Shown here in pieces: positions 1 through 8,910 of a stretch of DNA of 64,000 nt. Position numbers and translations under genes: made by a program. Source of the DNA: Gynuella sunshinyii YC6258 (lineage in GTDB: Bacteria > Pseudomonadota > Gammaproteobacteria > Pseudomonadales > Natronospirillaceae). The number at the start of each line of letters is the position of its first letter. Position 1 is the first letter of the stretch. The stretch lies in the NCBI RefSeq assembly GCF_000940805.1, contig NZ_CP007142.1:2456593-2520592 (forward strand). The letters run 5' to 3'. The notes beneath the pieces are model-generated. The model did not search any database and had not been told where the DNA came from. It saw only the letters and a program-made list of their open reading frames with translations.

Positions 1-372
1 TGTACTTAATCCTGTATGAAATTTTATTTCATCTAATCCGATTAAGTTGGTTGGATCTGATACGGCAACAAAGAGGCGATTCCCTCTTTTTATCAAAGGG
101 AAAGCACGATGAGCGATTATTAATTTACTATCAACAAGTTCTTTATTAAGTAGCTCTTTGTCAAAAGCTTCCAGGTCGAATAAAGGAGTGCCAAATTCAG
201 TTGCGCAAGTTTGGGCTATCTGTAGAGGAGTTGCCAGTTCTGAATCTATCAACTGAGTGACGAGTTGTACTTTATTTTTTTTGGCTAGTGAGGTTGCTTC
301 AATAGCTGATTCTTCACTAATAATCTGATCTGCAACCAATCGTTTGGATAAGCCGTTTAGTAGTGCTGCCAT
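1..372 (-). CDS. pilB: Type IV pilus assembly ATPase PilB, N-terminal part (runs off the window)
   Basis: The reverse strand reads without a stop from an ATG at 372 to the window edge, giving 124 residues that begin MAALLNGLSKRLVADQIIS. This matches the N-terminal T2SSE_N/MshEN-like domain of PilB, including the stretch RGNRLFVAVSDPTN. PilB is the cytoplasmic hexameric ATPase that drives pilus extension. The ATPase core (Walker A, Walker B) lies outside the window. The gene is divergent from pilA, the arrangement common in Pseudomonas-like genomes, and this supports the call. No strong Shine-Dalgarno site precedes the ATG, so the exact start is less certain than the identity. Confidence 0.9.
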   Translation of the reverse strand, partial: MAALLNGLSKRLVADQIISEESAIEATSLAKKNKVQLVTQLIDSELATPLQIAQTCATEFGTPLFDLEAFDKELLNKELVDSKLIIAHRAFPLIKRGNRLFVAVSDPTNLIGLDEIKFHTGLST

Positions 373-556
373 AAGTCGCTGTTGTAGCCCTTATTTTGAG
401 TTCATGTGAGATTAGATTAGCTCTTAACGAAAGAGTAGGCCAGTGATTAGACCACTGATAGCCTTGATTGGCGATATTTGTCACATATTGACGCTTGGTG
501 TAATGCAGGCGTTGCATCGTAAGGTGTTTATCCAGTGATTGCCTGGATTTTTGTTT

Positions 557-572
557 TGGCATGCTTCCTGCT
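557..572 (+). promoter_or_regulatory. Candidate sigma-54 promoter of pilA
   Basis: The sequence TGGCATG-CTTC-CTGCT matches the sigma-54 consensus TGGCACG-N4-TTGCW with one mismatch in each element. The invariant GG (558-559) and GC (570-571) are 12 bases apart as required. It would start transcription near 583, about 44 bases before the pilA ATG. In related bacteria pilA is sigma-54 dependent and activated by PilR, so location and family knowledge agree. PilR sites were not resolved. Confidence 0.7.
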
Positions 573-626
573 AATTTTTTATGGTCCTAGATATAGTTCT
601 AGTTTATTTGATCAGAGGAATTAGAT

Positions 627-1127
627 ATGAAGCGTGTTCAATCAGGTTTTACATTAATTGAGTTGATGATTGTAGTAGCTATCATTGGTATTTTGGCTGC
701 AGTTGCTTTGCCTGCGTATCAGGATTACACCAAGAAAGCAAAGATGTCTGAAATTACCTTGGCAGCGAGTTCGTGTAGAACAACTATTACCGAAAAGTAT
801 CAGTCTGCTCCAACTGCACCAAGTGCTGGCAACTGGGGGTGCGAATCTGCAAGTCCAACGTCTAAATATGTAGCTTCGATATATACTGATGCTAATGGCA
901 TTGTTCGTGTAGGAATTCAAGGATTTGGTGATACAGATCTTGATGGCCAGTATGTTTACCTTGTGCCTTATGCTAGCGGTGGTGCTATGACCTTCGCAAG
1001 TAATCGGGGTGAAACGGTATACGAATGGCGTTGTGGCGGAAGCAGTAATGAACTGTTGAAAGTTTTACCGGGTTCTTGTTCTTATGACTACAGCACTGCG
1101 CCAGGTGGTAGTTTTGCCGCCAATTAA
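627..1127 (+). CDS. pilA: Type IVa major pilin PilA
   Basis: The 166-residue protein begins with a six-residue leader ending in Gly, then the hallmark [20 protein letters not shown] prepilin helix. Prepilin peptidase PilD would cut between G7 and F8; the mature E5 is present. The globular domain has four cysteines: two in the alpha-beta region (SSC, WGC) and two near the C-terminus (WRC and GSC) that probably close the D-region loop. A Ser/Pro/Ala-rich segment (SAPTAPSAG, about residues 60-68) could be a glycosylation target. AGAGGA precedes the ATG. The flanking pilB and PglL-like genes indicate that this is the pilus subunit rather than a minor pseudopilin. Confidence 0.95.
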   Translation: MKRVQSGFTLIELMIVVAIIGILAAVALPAYQDYTKKAKMSEITLAASSCRTTITEKYQSAPTAPSAGNWGCESASPTSKYVASIYTDANGIVRVGIQGFGDTDLDGQYVYLVPYASGGAMTFASNRGETVYEWRCGGSSNELLKVLPGSCSYDYSTAPGGSFAAN

Positions 1128-1157
1128 TTGATGGTGGTGATATTTATATATTATATA

Positions 1158-1182
1158 AAGGCGACATTTGTCGCCTTTTTTG
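1158..1182 (+). terminator. Intrinsic terminator after pilA
   Basis: GGCGAC-ATTT-GTCGCC forms a six-base-pair stem (extendable inward) followed by TTTTTT. It lies about 30 bases after the pilA stop and just before the next gene. It would reduce readthrough from the strongly expressed pilin gene into the glycosyltransferase gene. Confidence 0.85.
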
Positions 1183-1203
1183 ATTAGGTTTTTTCTCTTC
1201 GCA

Positions 1204-2820
1204 ATGAATAGCGCTCCTTTGTTATTACTTGTTTTGTCCTGGTTGGTTCCTGACCACTTTTTGCCTTGGGGTGCTTTTTATAATGATTTTTTGGCTTTTT
1301 TAGGGGTCGTTGTATTCATCGCATTGAAACCCAGAGTTCTTCTATTTACTTCCGGTCTCTCTTTTTTTTATATCGTAATTGTCAGCCTGTGGGTCATTCA
1401 GTTTTTTAACGGGGTCTATTTCTATAAATCCGATATAATTCTGGCCTTTATTTATGTAACTGGCGCTTATTTTGCTTATTTGGCCGGATTTTCTGGTAAG
1501 AATAATGAGCATATTGTTTTTATTTTTGCTTTGTTAGTATTATTGGGGGGAGGTGTTAGCTGTATTATTGGAATTATTCAGTGGCTCGATTTATCTTCTA
1601 TCTGGGTTTCTGGGCCAACGCTTTCAGGGCGTGCAGTAGGTAATTTGGGGCAACCAAACAATTATGCAACGTTAATGATTTGGTCCATAGTTACCTTATA
1701 TTATTTATTTGGCCGTGGTTATATTTCAGTTTTTCTATTTGTTTTTTTGTCGATTTTGTTTAATTGGGCGGTAGTCATTTCAGAGTCGAGAACTCCATTG
1801 CTTCAATATATTTGGATTCTTGGTTTTTTGTTTTATTACAGGAAACAGCAAAAGAGTCCATTTTCTAAAGTTGCTTTTTTACCCTTGCTGTCGTTTGTTT
1901 TTCTTTATCTCTCTTATCCATATATAAACCATGTGTTGTTGCTTGATGATGAAACCAAGTTAAAGTTGGTAGAAGGAAATTATCATGGGCGTATTAGCAT
2001 ATGGATAAGCCTGATTCCAGCTATCTTAAATAGCGGTTTTTGGGGCTATGGATGGGGCGGTGTGTCTGTAGCGCAATTTACGAATTTACTAGATAGTCCC
2101 ATAAGTCATGTCGAGTATGTCACGCAGAGTCATAATTTGCTGTTCGATCTAATTCTATGGTGTGGGCCTTTAATTGGTTTTCTTGTGATTGGCTTTTTTG
2201 TATTTTGGATTGGTAGGAGGGTTTTGCATCCAAAGACCCATGAATCCTGGTTTTTATTATCCTGCATAATCGTACTGTTAATACATGGTATGTTGGAATA
2301 TCCTCAAGAATATGCTTATTTTTTGTTTCCAGCTTTTTGGATGTTAGGGGTGGTTGATCAGGAGTCCGGGGTAAAAAAGAAACGTTATGCCTGGCCAATA
2401 CAGATACCGATGTTTTTTGTTTTTTGTTTTATAAGTATTTGGGTGGCAAAAGAGTATTTGGTAATTGAAGAAGATCATCGATTGATGAGAGGACAGAATT
2501 TTGGCCTTCAGGTAGATAAGGGTTTGAGATTATCTAAAGATTTAGTTCTGTTGGATAAACAAAAGGACTTTATTCGTTTCGCCCGCCAAAAAGCGCATAA
2601 AGGGATGTCTATGGAGGAGCTGGATTGGTTTAAACGGGTTACCTATAGCACCCCTATTGCTGTTTCTATATATCGCTATAGTGTTGCATTGGGACTTAAT
2701 GGCCGTATGTCTGAGGCTCTTATGGAAATGCAAAAATTGGAAAAACTCAATAGGCCTGAAGAATATTTGTATTACTCTTATTTTTTTAAGCATTCAATAG
2801 ATGAAGGTCGAGAAATATAA
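1204..2820 (+). CDS. PglL/Wzy-type O-oligosaccharyltransferase (probable pilin glycosylation)
   Basis: This is a polytopic inner-membrane protein of about 538 residues, with roughly eleven hydrophobic segments in the first 420 residues and a soluble C-terminal tail. Family signatures are visible: GNLGQPNNYATL in the Wzy_C region, a large periplasmic loop, SHNLLFDLILWCGP, and EYPQEYAYFLFPAFW near the last membrane helices. PglL enzymes move a lipid-linked glycan en bloc onto Ser/Thr of periplasmic proteins, above all pilin. The position directly after pilA makes pilin the likely acceptor. I chose the ATG at 1204 because an upstream TTG at 1168 lies inside the pilA terminator; no good ribosome site marks either. 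A Wzy O-antigen polymerase or WaaL ligase is the alternative, but the GNLGQPN motif and context favour PglL. Confidence 0.85.
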   Translation: MNSAPLLLLVLSWLVPDHFLPWGAFYNDFLAFLGVVVFIALKPRVLLFTSGLSFFYIVIVSLWVIQFFNGVYFYKSDIILAFIYVTGAYFAYLAGFSGKNNEHIVFIFALLVLLGGGVSCIIGIIQWLDLSSIWVSGPTLSGRAVGNLGQPNNYATLMIWSIVTLYYLFGRGYISVFLFVFLSILFNWAVVISESRTPLLQYIWILGFLFYYRKQQKSPFSKVAFLPLLSFVFLYLSYPYINHVLLLDDETKLKLVEGNYHGRISIWISLIPAILNSGFWGYGWGGVSVAQFTNLLDSPISHVEYVTQSHNLLFDLILWCGPLIGFLVIGFFVFWIGRRVLHPKTHESWFLLSCIIVLLIHGMLEYPQEYAYFLFPAFWMLGVVDQESGVKKKRYAWPIQIPMFFVFCFISIWVAKEYLVIEEDHRLMRGQNFGLQVDKGLRLSKDLVLLDKQKDFIRFARQKAHKGMSMEELDWFKRVTYSTPIAVSIYRYSVALGLNGRMSEALMEMQKLEKLNRPEEYLYYSYFFKHSIDEGREI

Positions 2821-3062
2821 TGGGGAGTATTATCTAGAGTATTCGAAATTGTGTTTAGCAAGAATCACAGTTCCACTGGCTATATAATGTACATGTTATA
2901 ATATAGGTAGTCTCCATTGTAAAATGGATCTAGATATTTAGTTTCTAGCATCTTCTGAAAAACCGGTCGATGTCTGATCAGGCCGATTCTAGGAGGGTGT
3001 ACAAAATTAGCCCTTTCAGTATCGCTTAGCGGCAGAGTAATTTAACTAGGCTGTCTTCATTG

Positions 3063-3926
3063 TCATAAAACCCTCAAGCTCAAATCCACCACCCGAACTT
3101 CTTTAGTCATCCCCCCCACAGACGCACGGATATTCTGCTCATACCTATGCTCTCCCACTTTGGAAAGGTCCAACCCTCCTGATATTTCCAGTTGGTGGGA
3201 AGATGCTCTCTGATCGGTCTTGATGACAATTTCCACATCCTGTTCGCTGAATTCGTCCAGCATTATGTAGTGAGCATTGGTGGCTGCTGCTTCGTTGAAT
3301 TCTTCGATGTTCTCGACTTCTATTTCTATCTTGGCTTTTGGAGCAATTTGTTGGCTTTGTGCCACTGCTTTGGTGATACCACCGGCGGCGGCAATGTGGT
3401 TTTCCTTAATCAGGAACATGTCGTAGAGGCCGAGCCGGTGGTTGGCGCATCCACCGACCAGTACTGCATATTTTTGAGCCAGCCGGAGTCCGGGGATGGT
3501 TTTTCGGGTATCCAGCACGGTGATGTTTTTGTTTTTGACGGCTTCTGCATATTGGCGGGCGGTTGTTGCCGTGCCGGAAAGGGTTTGCAGGTAGTTCAGG
3601 GCGGTTCGTTCGGCGGTCAGTATGGAGCGGGCATTGCCACTGACTTCAACCAGTGTTTGTTGGTTGCTGATGTTGTCACCGTCTTCCACCAGCCAGTTCA
3701 GGCTGACGCTGGGGTCGACCTGACGAAAGACCTCATTGACCCAGGCTTGTCCACATATGACGGCTTTTTCGTCTTTACAGATAATACTCGCTTGTACGGT
3801 TTGTTCGGCGGGAATCAGCTGTGCGGTGATGTCCCCCGTACCGATGTCCTCTTCCAGCGCAAACGCTACCGAGCGTTGCATGTGATCGACTAGCGTGGTG
3901 AAAAATGGAACATCTTCAATTTTCAT
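3063..3926 (-). CDS. nadC: Nicotinate-nucleotide pyrophosphorylase (carboxylating), quinolinate phosphoribosyltransferase
   Basis: The 287-residue protein converts quinolinate and PRPP to nicotinate mononucleotide, CO2 and PPi in de novo NAD synthesis. It has the NadC N-terminal domain (ALEEDIGTGDITAQLIP) and the barrel with TLSGTATTARQYAEAV, DTRKTIPGLRLAQKYAVLVGG and LIKENHIAAAGG. The C-terminal GGL motif and VGGMTKEVRVVDLSL are also present. The ORF can extend to 4097, but the added residues have no NadC similarity. The ATG at 3926, behind AAAAAAGA, gives the usual family length. It is divergent from ampE, as the nadC/ampDE locus is in many gammaproteobacteria. Confidence 0.96.
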   Translation of the reverse strand: MKIEDVPFFTTLVDHMQRSVAFALEEDIGTGDITAQLIPAEQTVQASIICKDEKAVICGQAWVNEVFRQVDPSVSLNWLVEDGDNISNQQTLVEVSGNARSILTAERTALNYLQTLSGTATTARQYAEAVKNKNITVLDTRKTIPGLRLAQKYAVLVGGCANHRLGLYDMFLIKENHIAAAGGITKAVAQSQQIAPKAKIEIEVENIEEFNEAAATNAHYIMLDEFSEQDVEIVIKTDQRASSHQLEISGGLDLSKVGEHRYEQNIRASVGGMTKEVRVVDLSLRVL

Positions 3927-4115
3927 GATCTTTTTTCTGAGCAGCGAAAGATGGGAGCGGATAGTAATCTGATTTGTGGCAATGATCAAAAGCGGATCTT
4001 GTGGCTGCGGCATCAGGTCACTGCTCCGAAGCTCAGGACGCTTGTTGTATTGAATATTGTTATGGCCGGAAGTAAGGTAAGCTGGCTTATATAACAATAG
4101 TCACGGCAAGTATAT

Positions 4116-4964
4116 ATGAACATATTGACCATCATTCTGGTGTTGGCTTTTCAGAAGTTTTTTGGCTCTACCACCCTGGAACAGCCCGATCAGTGGATTC
4201 GTCATTGGCAGGAATGGTGGAACAAGCATATCTCCAATCCCGCAGTAGTCCTGGTGCTGACAATCTTTGTGCCTCCGGTTGTGCTGTTTTTGTTGTTACA
4301 GTGGCTGGATAGTTGGTTGATTACCCTGTTTGTGGATGTTTTGGTCTTATTGTATGTAATGGGGCGTGGTCACATGAGGGAAACCCTGGAGGCCTGTTGT
4401 GAATTTAACATGCAGGAGGATCATTCGGTGATCGTCCGGCATTCCATCAAGTGTTTTGATGCTGATTTGAATCCGCACGAGAGTGACCTGAACACTATCT
4501 TCCGTCAGGTTCGAGCGGCTTTGGTGGACGTCACGTTTTATCGTTTTTTTGCGGTCTTGCTCTGGTATATGTTTTTTGGTGCAGCAGGTGCATTGATGGT
4601 TCGATTGGTTTTGGTTTTTCCTGAGGATTCTCACAACCGCGTTCTTTTGAATGGCATAAAAGGCGCAGTCTTTTGGGTGCCCGCCAGAGTGCACAGCTTC
4701 TTTATCGCTTTGATGGGGGACTTTCCTGCAACTTTTCCCATGGTTTGGCGTGATACCAAAAAGATGGATTTTAGTTCAGATGCCTCTGTTTATGACTATG
4801 TGTTGACCGCCATGCATGAAGATCCGGATCATGATCGGGAGATTGACTGGAGTGCGAAAACAGACATTGAACGGAAGCAACGCCTCAAGGCGACACTCAA
4901 TTTGATCGAAAGAACCCGGATCGCCTGGCTAATATTAGCGGCCTGTTGGTTTTTGGTTTTTTAG
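4116..4964 (+). CDS. ampE: AmpE-like inner-membrane protein
   Basis: This 282-residue membrane protein resembles AmpE in length (the E. coli protein has about 284), in its N-terminal hydrophobic segments and in characteristic pieces. These are the FYRFFAVLLWYMFFGAAGALMVR region and the WVPARVHSFFIALMGDF motif. AmpE is linked genetically to beta-lactamase regulation and to the AmpD cell-wall recycling amidase, and its biochemical role is unsettled. It normally follows ampD. Here only 189 bases separate it from the divergent nadC, too little for an ampD. The ATG at 4116 lacks a strong ribosome site. Confidence 0.85.
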   Translation: MNILTIILVLAFQKFFGSTTLEQPDQWIRHWQEWWNKHISNPAVVLVLTIFVPPVVLFLLLQWLDSWLITLFVDVLVLLYVMGRGHMRETLEACCEFNMQEDHSVIVRHSIKCFDADLNPHESDLNTIFRQVRAALVDVTFYRFFAVLLWYMFFGAAGALMVRLVLVFPEDSHNRVLLNGIKGAVFWVPARVHSFFIALMGDFPATFPMVWRDTKKMDFSSDASVYDYVLTAMHEDPDHDREIDWSAKTDIERKQRLKATLNLIERTRIAWLILAACWFLVF

Positions 4965-5027
4965 CCGGATTTATGTTGGTCATCGGGTTTTCTATACCGG
5001 ATATAAGTTTTGATGGTCGTCTCTTGA

Positions 5028-5058
5028 TGAGTTCGTCTTATTAGCTGACGAACTTTTA
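5028..5058 (+). terminator. Intrinsic terminator after ampE
   Basis: AGTTCGTC and GACGAACT form an eight-base-pair stem around a nine-base loop, followed by TTTTATC. It lies about 65 bases after the ampE stop and is in the right place to end that transcript. Confidence 0.7.
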
Positions 5059-5183
5059 TCATTCCTTCTGTTTCAGCGCACGTTGATTCAATAGTCTGCT
5101 ATGTTTTAAGAGTAGACATTCTGTGGGTATTTAAAATCCCGACTTCTGAATGGACTGATCTTGGTAAAACATGGAGTGCTGAT

Positions 5184-6350
5184 ATGTCCGGTCAATACCT
5201 TTTGTACTATTTGAGTTCTCATCCTAACGAAGCGTGGCTCACCAGTCTAAAGCAGCAGTTTGTGGTTGTGGTCAAGGCTTCTGTGGAGTCTTTTCCGGCT
5301 ACTCGCGATGGCAAATCGCCTGATCTGGTGATTTGTGAGTCTGAGAGTGTTGATAGCACATATGAGAATTTGAAAGCCTGCAAACAGCGATTTGATCCGT
5401 TGGACGTCATTCTGGTGGCGGATCGACTGGATCTCCATGATCGTCTGAATATGTTTACCCTGGGTTGCGAAGATTGCATCGAGTCGGACTTACACCCGGA
5501 AGAGTTGGTTGCCAGAGCACAAAAACTGGTATTTAACCGGGTTGCAAACCAGCAGTTGAAAAGTCAGGTGGAGATGGCCACTGAGGCGGCATATCAGGCG
5601 ATGTCCAGTACCAGTGACTTGGGGGTCAATATTCAGTTCTTTCTGGATAGCGCCGATTGTCAGAACTTTGATGAACTTGGTCTCCGTGCATTTCAGTCTT
5701 TTCAGAGTTATGGACTTAAATGCAGCCTGCAGTTTCGTGGCCGGTACGAAACGAAAAATATGGAAGCCAACGGGATGGCTAAAGAGATGGAGTCCCAGAT
5801 TCTGTCTGAGCTGAAATCTGCCGGGCGATATTATGATTTTGGATCGCGTTCAGTGATGAACTATAACCAAGTATCGATATTGGTTAAAAACATGCCGACT
5901 AGTAATCCTGAGCGGTACGGACAGATCAAGGATAATGTGTTTTCTTTACTGCAAGGCATTGATGCTCGTATTAAGGCGCTTGATAACCTCAAAACCATAC
6001 ACCGGGAGCAGCAGATGATTATTCTGTTGGTTGCGAGAATATCTTCGGTTTTGAATGATATCGATAAAAGCTATATGTCGGTTGTTCGTAAGAGTGGTGA
6101 AGTTGTGGATGATATGGCAGAGGCTATTCAGCGAATGATCAATTATATGGGCTTGAATGAGTCCCAGGAGCAGCAGTTGGAAAAGGTGATTGGTGAAGCA
6201 ATAGAGCAGCAGCAGCAGTTGTTTGGCGAGGGACTTAAAGTAGATTCGAATTTTTCCGATCTGATCAGCGAACTTGGTGGACTGATGGAAAGCTCCGGAT
6301 CGTTGGATTCGGAGCGTATGATCTCGTTAATGCATAAATATGTAGAGTGA
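5184..6350 (+). CDS. Degenerate receiver-domain protein with unknown C-terminal region
   Basis: The first roughly 118 of 388 residues align in pattern with a CheY-like receiver domain: PDLVICESE where PDLILLD is usual, then DVILVADRLDLHDRLNMFTLGCEDCIE and HPEELVARAQKL. The phosphoacceptor Asp is replaced by Glu (E52). The acidic pair after strand 1 is missing and the conserved Lys is replaced in ESDL (residues 100-103). Phosphorylation is therefore unlikely, and E52 could mimic a permanently active state. Residues 120-388 match no family I recognise. They are mostly helical and contain a Gln/Glu-rich segment near residues 330-350 that may be coiled coil. The stop lies four bases from the convergent next gene. 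An ampE terminator upstream suggests its own promoter. Confidence 0.8.
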   Translation: MSGQYLLYYLSSHPNEAWLTSLKQQFVVVVKASVESFPATRDGKSPDLVICESESVDSTYENLKACKQRFDPLDVILVADRLDLHDRLNMFTLGCEDCIESDLHPEELVARAQKLVFNRVANQQLKSQVEMATEAAYQAMSSTSDLGVNIQFFLDSADCQNFDELGLRAFQSFQSYGLKCSLQFRGRYETKNMEANGMAKEMESQILSELKSAGRYYDFGSRSVMNYNQVSILVKNMPTSNPERYGQIKDNVFSLLQGIDARIKALDNLKTIHREQQMIILLVARISSVLNDIDKSYMSVVRKSGEVVDDMAEAIQRMINYMGLNESQEQQLEKVIGEAIEQQQQLFGEGLKVDSNFSDLISELGGLMESSGSLDSERMISLMHKYVE

Positions 6351-6354
6351 GGGG

Positions 6355-6777
6355 TCAGTAGAGCTGTAAGACCAGTGCTGCTTTTTCGCAGTAATCCTGT
6401 TCATCGACATCATTTTTATGCTTTCCCTCATCTGAACGCACAAGTGTATAACTGAGGCGGGATCCTTTGCAGACAGTCAGTCCAAGTACTTGATTGGGGG
6501 TGGATACATAGATGTCGAATTCAGCCTCTCCACGTGTCACCTGCTCAAATACAACTTTTTTCTGACTGATGGTGAAGACTTTCGCGCCTTTTTTACTGGT
6601 CATATTAAATGGGGCGTTGTCTGGAGGAATGACAAACTCTGCCTCGTCGCGAATTTCAATAGAGGTGATATTGCTGTCTGTCTCAACGGTAAGTGCGTAG
6701 ATGTTGCTGTTTTCGGCCAGAGCCAGTGAGGGAATCACGGTAACGTAGATCAGTATTAGAATTCTGCGAAGCGACAT
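6355..6777 (-). CDS. Secreted protein of unknown function
   Basis: The 140-residue product starts with a clear Sec signal peptide (MSLRRILILIYVTVIPSLALA, probable cut before ENSN). The mature part is small and probably beta-rich. It has two cysteines (VCKGS and DYCEKA) that could form a periplasmic disulfide. I do not recognise the family. It converges on the receiver-like gene with a four-base gap and is divergent from trxB. Export to the periplasm is an inference from the signal peptide only. Confidence 0.75.
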   Translation of the reverse strand: MSLRRILILIYVTVIPSLALAENSNIYALTVETDSNITSIEIRDEAEFVIPPDNAPFNMTSKKGAKVFTISQKKVVFEQVTRGEAEFDIYVSTPNQVLGLTVCKGSRLSYTLVRSDEGKHKNDVDEQDYCEKAALVLQLY

Positions 6778-7033
6778 GAGTGTTCCTGAGTATCAGTTAC
6801 GTTTCTTTACTTAAGGGTAGGATAAGATGAAGCAACCTGCAAAAAAACACATGGTACATTAGACCAGTGGCTATTCTTTTTATTGTGCGCTGTTCCCTGG
6901 AGCTGCGGCAGAACTTGTATACATTGGCTGGTTCATGCATTGAAATAAGGGTTAAACAGCACAACATACTGGCGCTAATGATGCGTAACAAATGCAGAAT
7001 ACCGCAGATTGAAAAGATTGGGAGAATTACTAA

Positions 7034-7990
<957 letters not shown>

Positions 7991-8010
7991 TTCGTTGGTA
8001 TTTCTGATTC

Positions 8011-8039
8011 AAATAAACCGGGGTTTTCCCGGTTTATTT
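8011..8039. terminator. Bidirectional terminator between trxB and the TraB/GumN gene
   Basis: AAATAAACCGGG and CCGGTTTATTT pair around a short GTTTTC loop. The A-rich and T-rich arms make it able to act in both directions. It follows the trxB stop, and its right arm contains the stop codon of the convergent gene. Confidence 0.8.
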
Positions 8040-8906
8040 GAGTTGTTCGATACTAAAGCCTGCCTGTTTCAGTAACTCCGTCAGGCTGCCTTTGCCAACA
8101 ACGTGGCCGGCACCGACCACAATAAAGATCTGTTTCTGATGTTTAAACCTTTCAGATAACTGCTCCATCCAGCGCTGATTCCGATTGAGTAACATAACCT
8201 CTTCAACCTCGGCAGAGTCTCCGAACGATTGGTTCAACAGTTCTGCCAGATGATCGGCATTGCTGTCCAGCCACGACTGTTCCAGTTGATCCATCTGGCC
8301 GGCGACATCCTTAAGTTCAAGCAGTGATTCTTTGACATGGACTGCATGATCCATAGTGTAGATCTGTTGCAGCATACGATATTGTTCCATAGCGGTTTCA
8401 AAGCCATCGATGGGTATGCCGTACTCTCTGGCTTTACCAGAGAAGTGTATGTCGATACCAAACTGCGGCTGATAACCCAGTTTGATTACCTGGGCCATGG
8501 TTAAAGAGGTGACGAAACTCCACGGTTGCTGGTAGCGGAAAAACTCCAGTGGGATGCCATATTCATTACCCAGATCAGTCGCCAGTTTAATAGTCTCATC
8601 GTCCAGCAGGTCATAGATTTCCTGACCCTCCGGTAGTTTTGACATTTGTTTGAAGATCTGTTTGTTGCTGCTATCTGACAGACTGGCAACTTCCAGAATC
8701 AACACATCTGAGCTTTTCAGTGCTTCGTAGGTCCAGTCAGGCATGGGATAGAAGTCAGGTTTCGCGACATGTACTGAGCCACACAGATAGATGACCTGGC
8801 CATCTTTTTCGGCTTTCCAGAAAATCCCCTGAGCGGCTGCTGCGGTGGATAGGAAAGACAGCCCAAGTAATCCGGCATACCAGCCGATCAGTTTTCTCAG
8901 CCCCAT
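8034..8906 (-). CDS. TraB/GumN family protein
   Basis: The 290-residue protein has an N-terminal signal or anchor segment (LIGWYAGLLGLSFLSTAAAA) and the TraB/GumN pattern. An early GSVHVAKPDFYPMP motif lies near residues 43-56 and a late VVGAGHVVGKGSL motif precedes the C-terminus. The family is related to the TIKI metalloproteases. The paired conserved GxxH motifs are thought to bind metal, but the bacterial role is poorly defined. It is only four bases downstream of the XRE-type regulator on the same strand, so the two may be cotranscribed. Confidence 0.88.
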   Translation of the reverse strand: MGLRKLIGWYAGLLGLSFLSTAAAAQGIFWKAEKDGQVIYLCGSVHVAKPDFYPMPDWTYEALKSSDVLILEVASLSDSSNKQIFKQMSKLPEGQEIYDLLDDETIKLATDLGNEYGIPLEFFRYQQPWSFVTSLTMAQVIKLGYQPQFGIDIHFSGKAREYGIPIDGFETAMEQYRMLQQIYTMDHAVHVKESLLELKDVAGQMDQLEQSWLDSNADHLAELLNQSFGDSAEVEEVMLLNRNQRWMEQLSERFKHQKQIFIVVGAGHVVGKGSLTELLKQAGFSIEQLK

Positions 8907-8910
8907 CGGT

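Noticed and set aside
2821-3062. tRNA gene after the pilin/transferase genes, as seen in Pseudomonas
   Set aside because: No cloverleaf or T-loop GTTCRA motif was found in this gap.
3192-3893. 233-codon plus-strand ORF inside nadC
   Set aside because: It is the antisense shadow of nadC, whose protein motifs are unambiguous.
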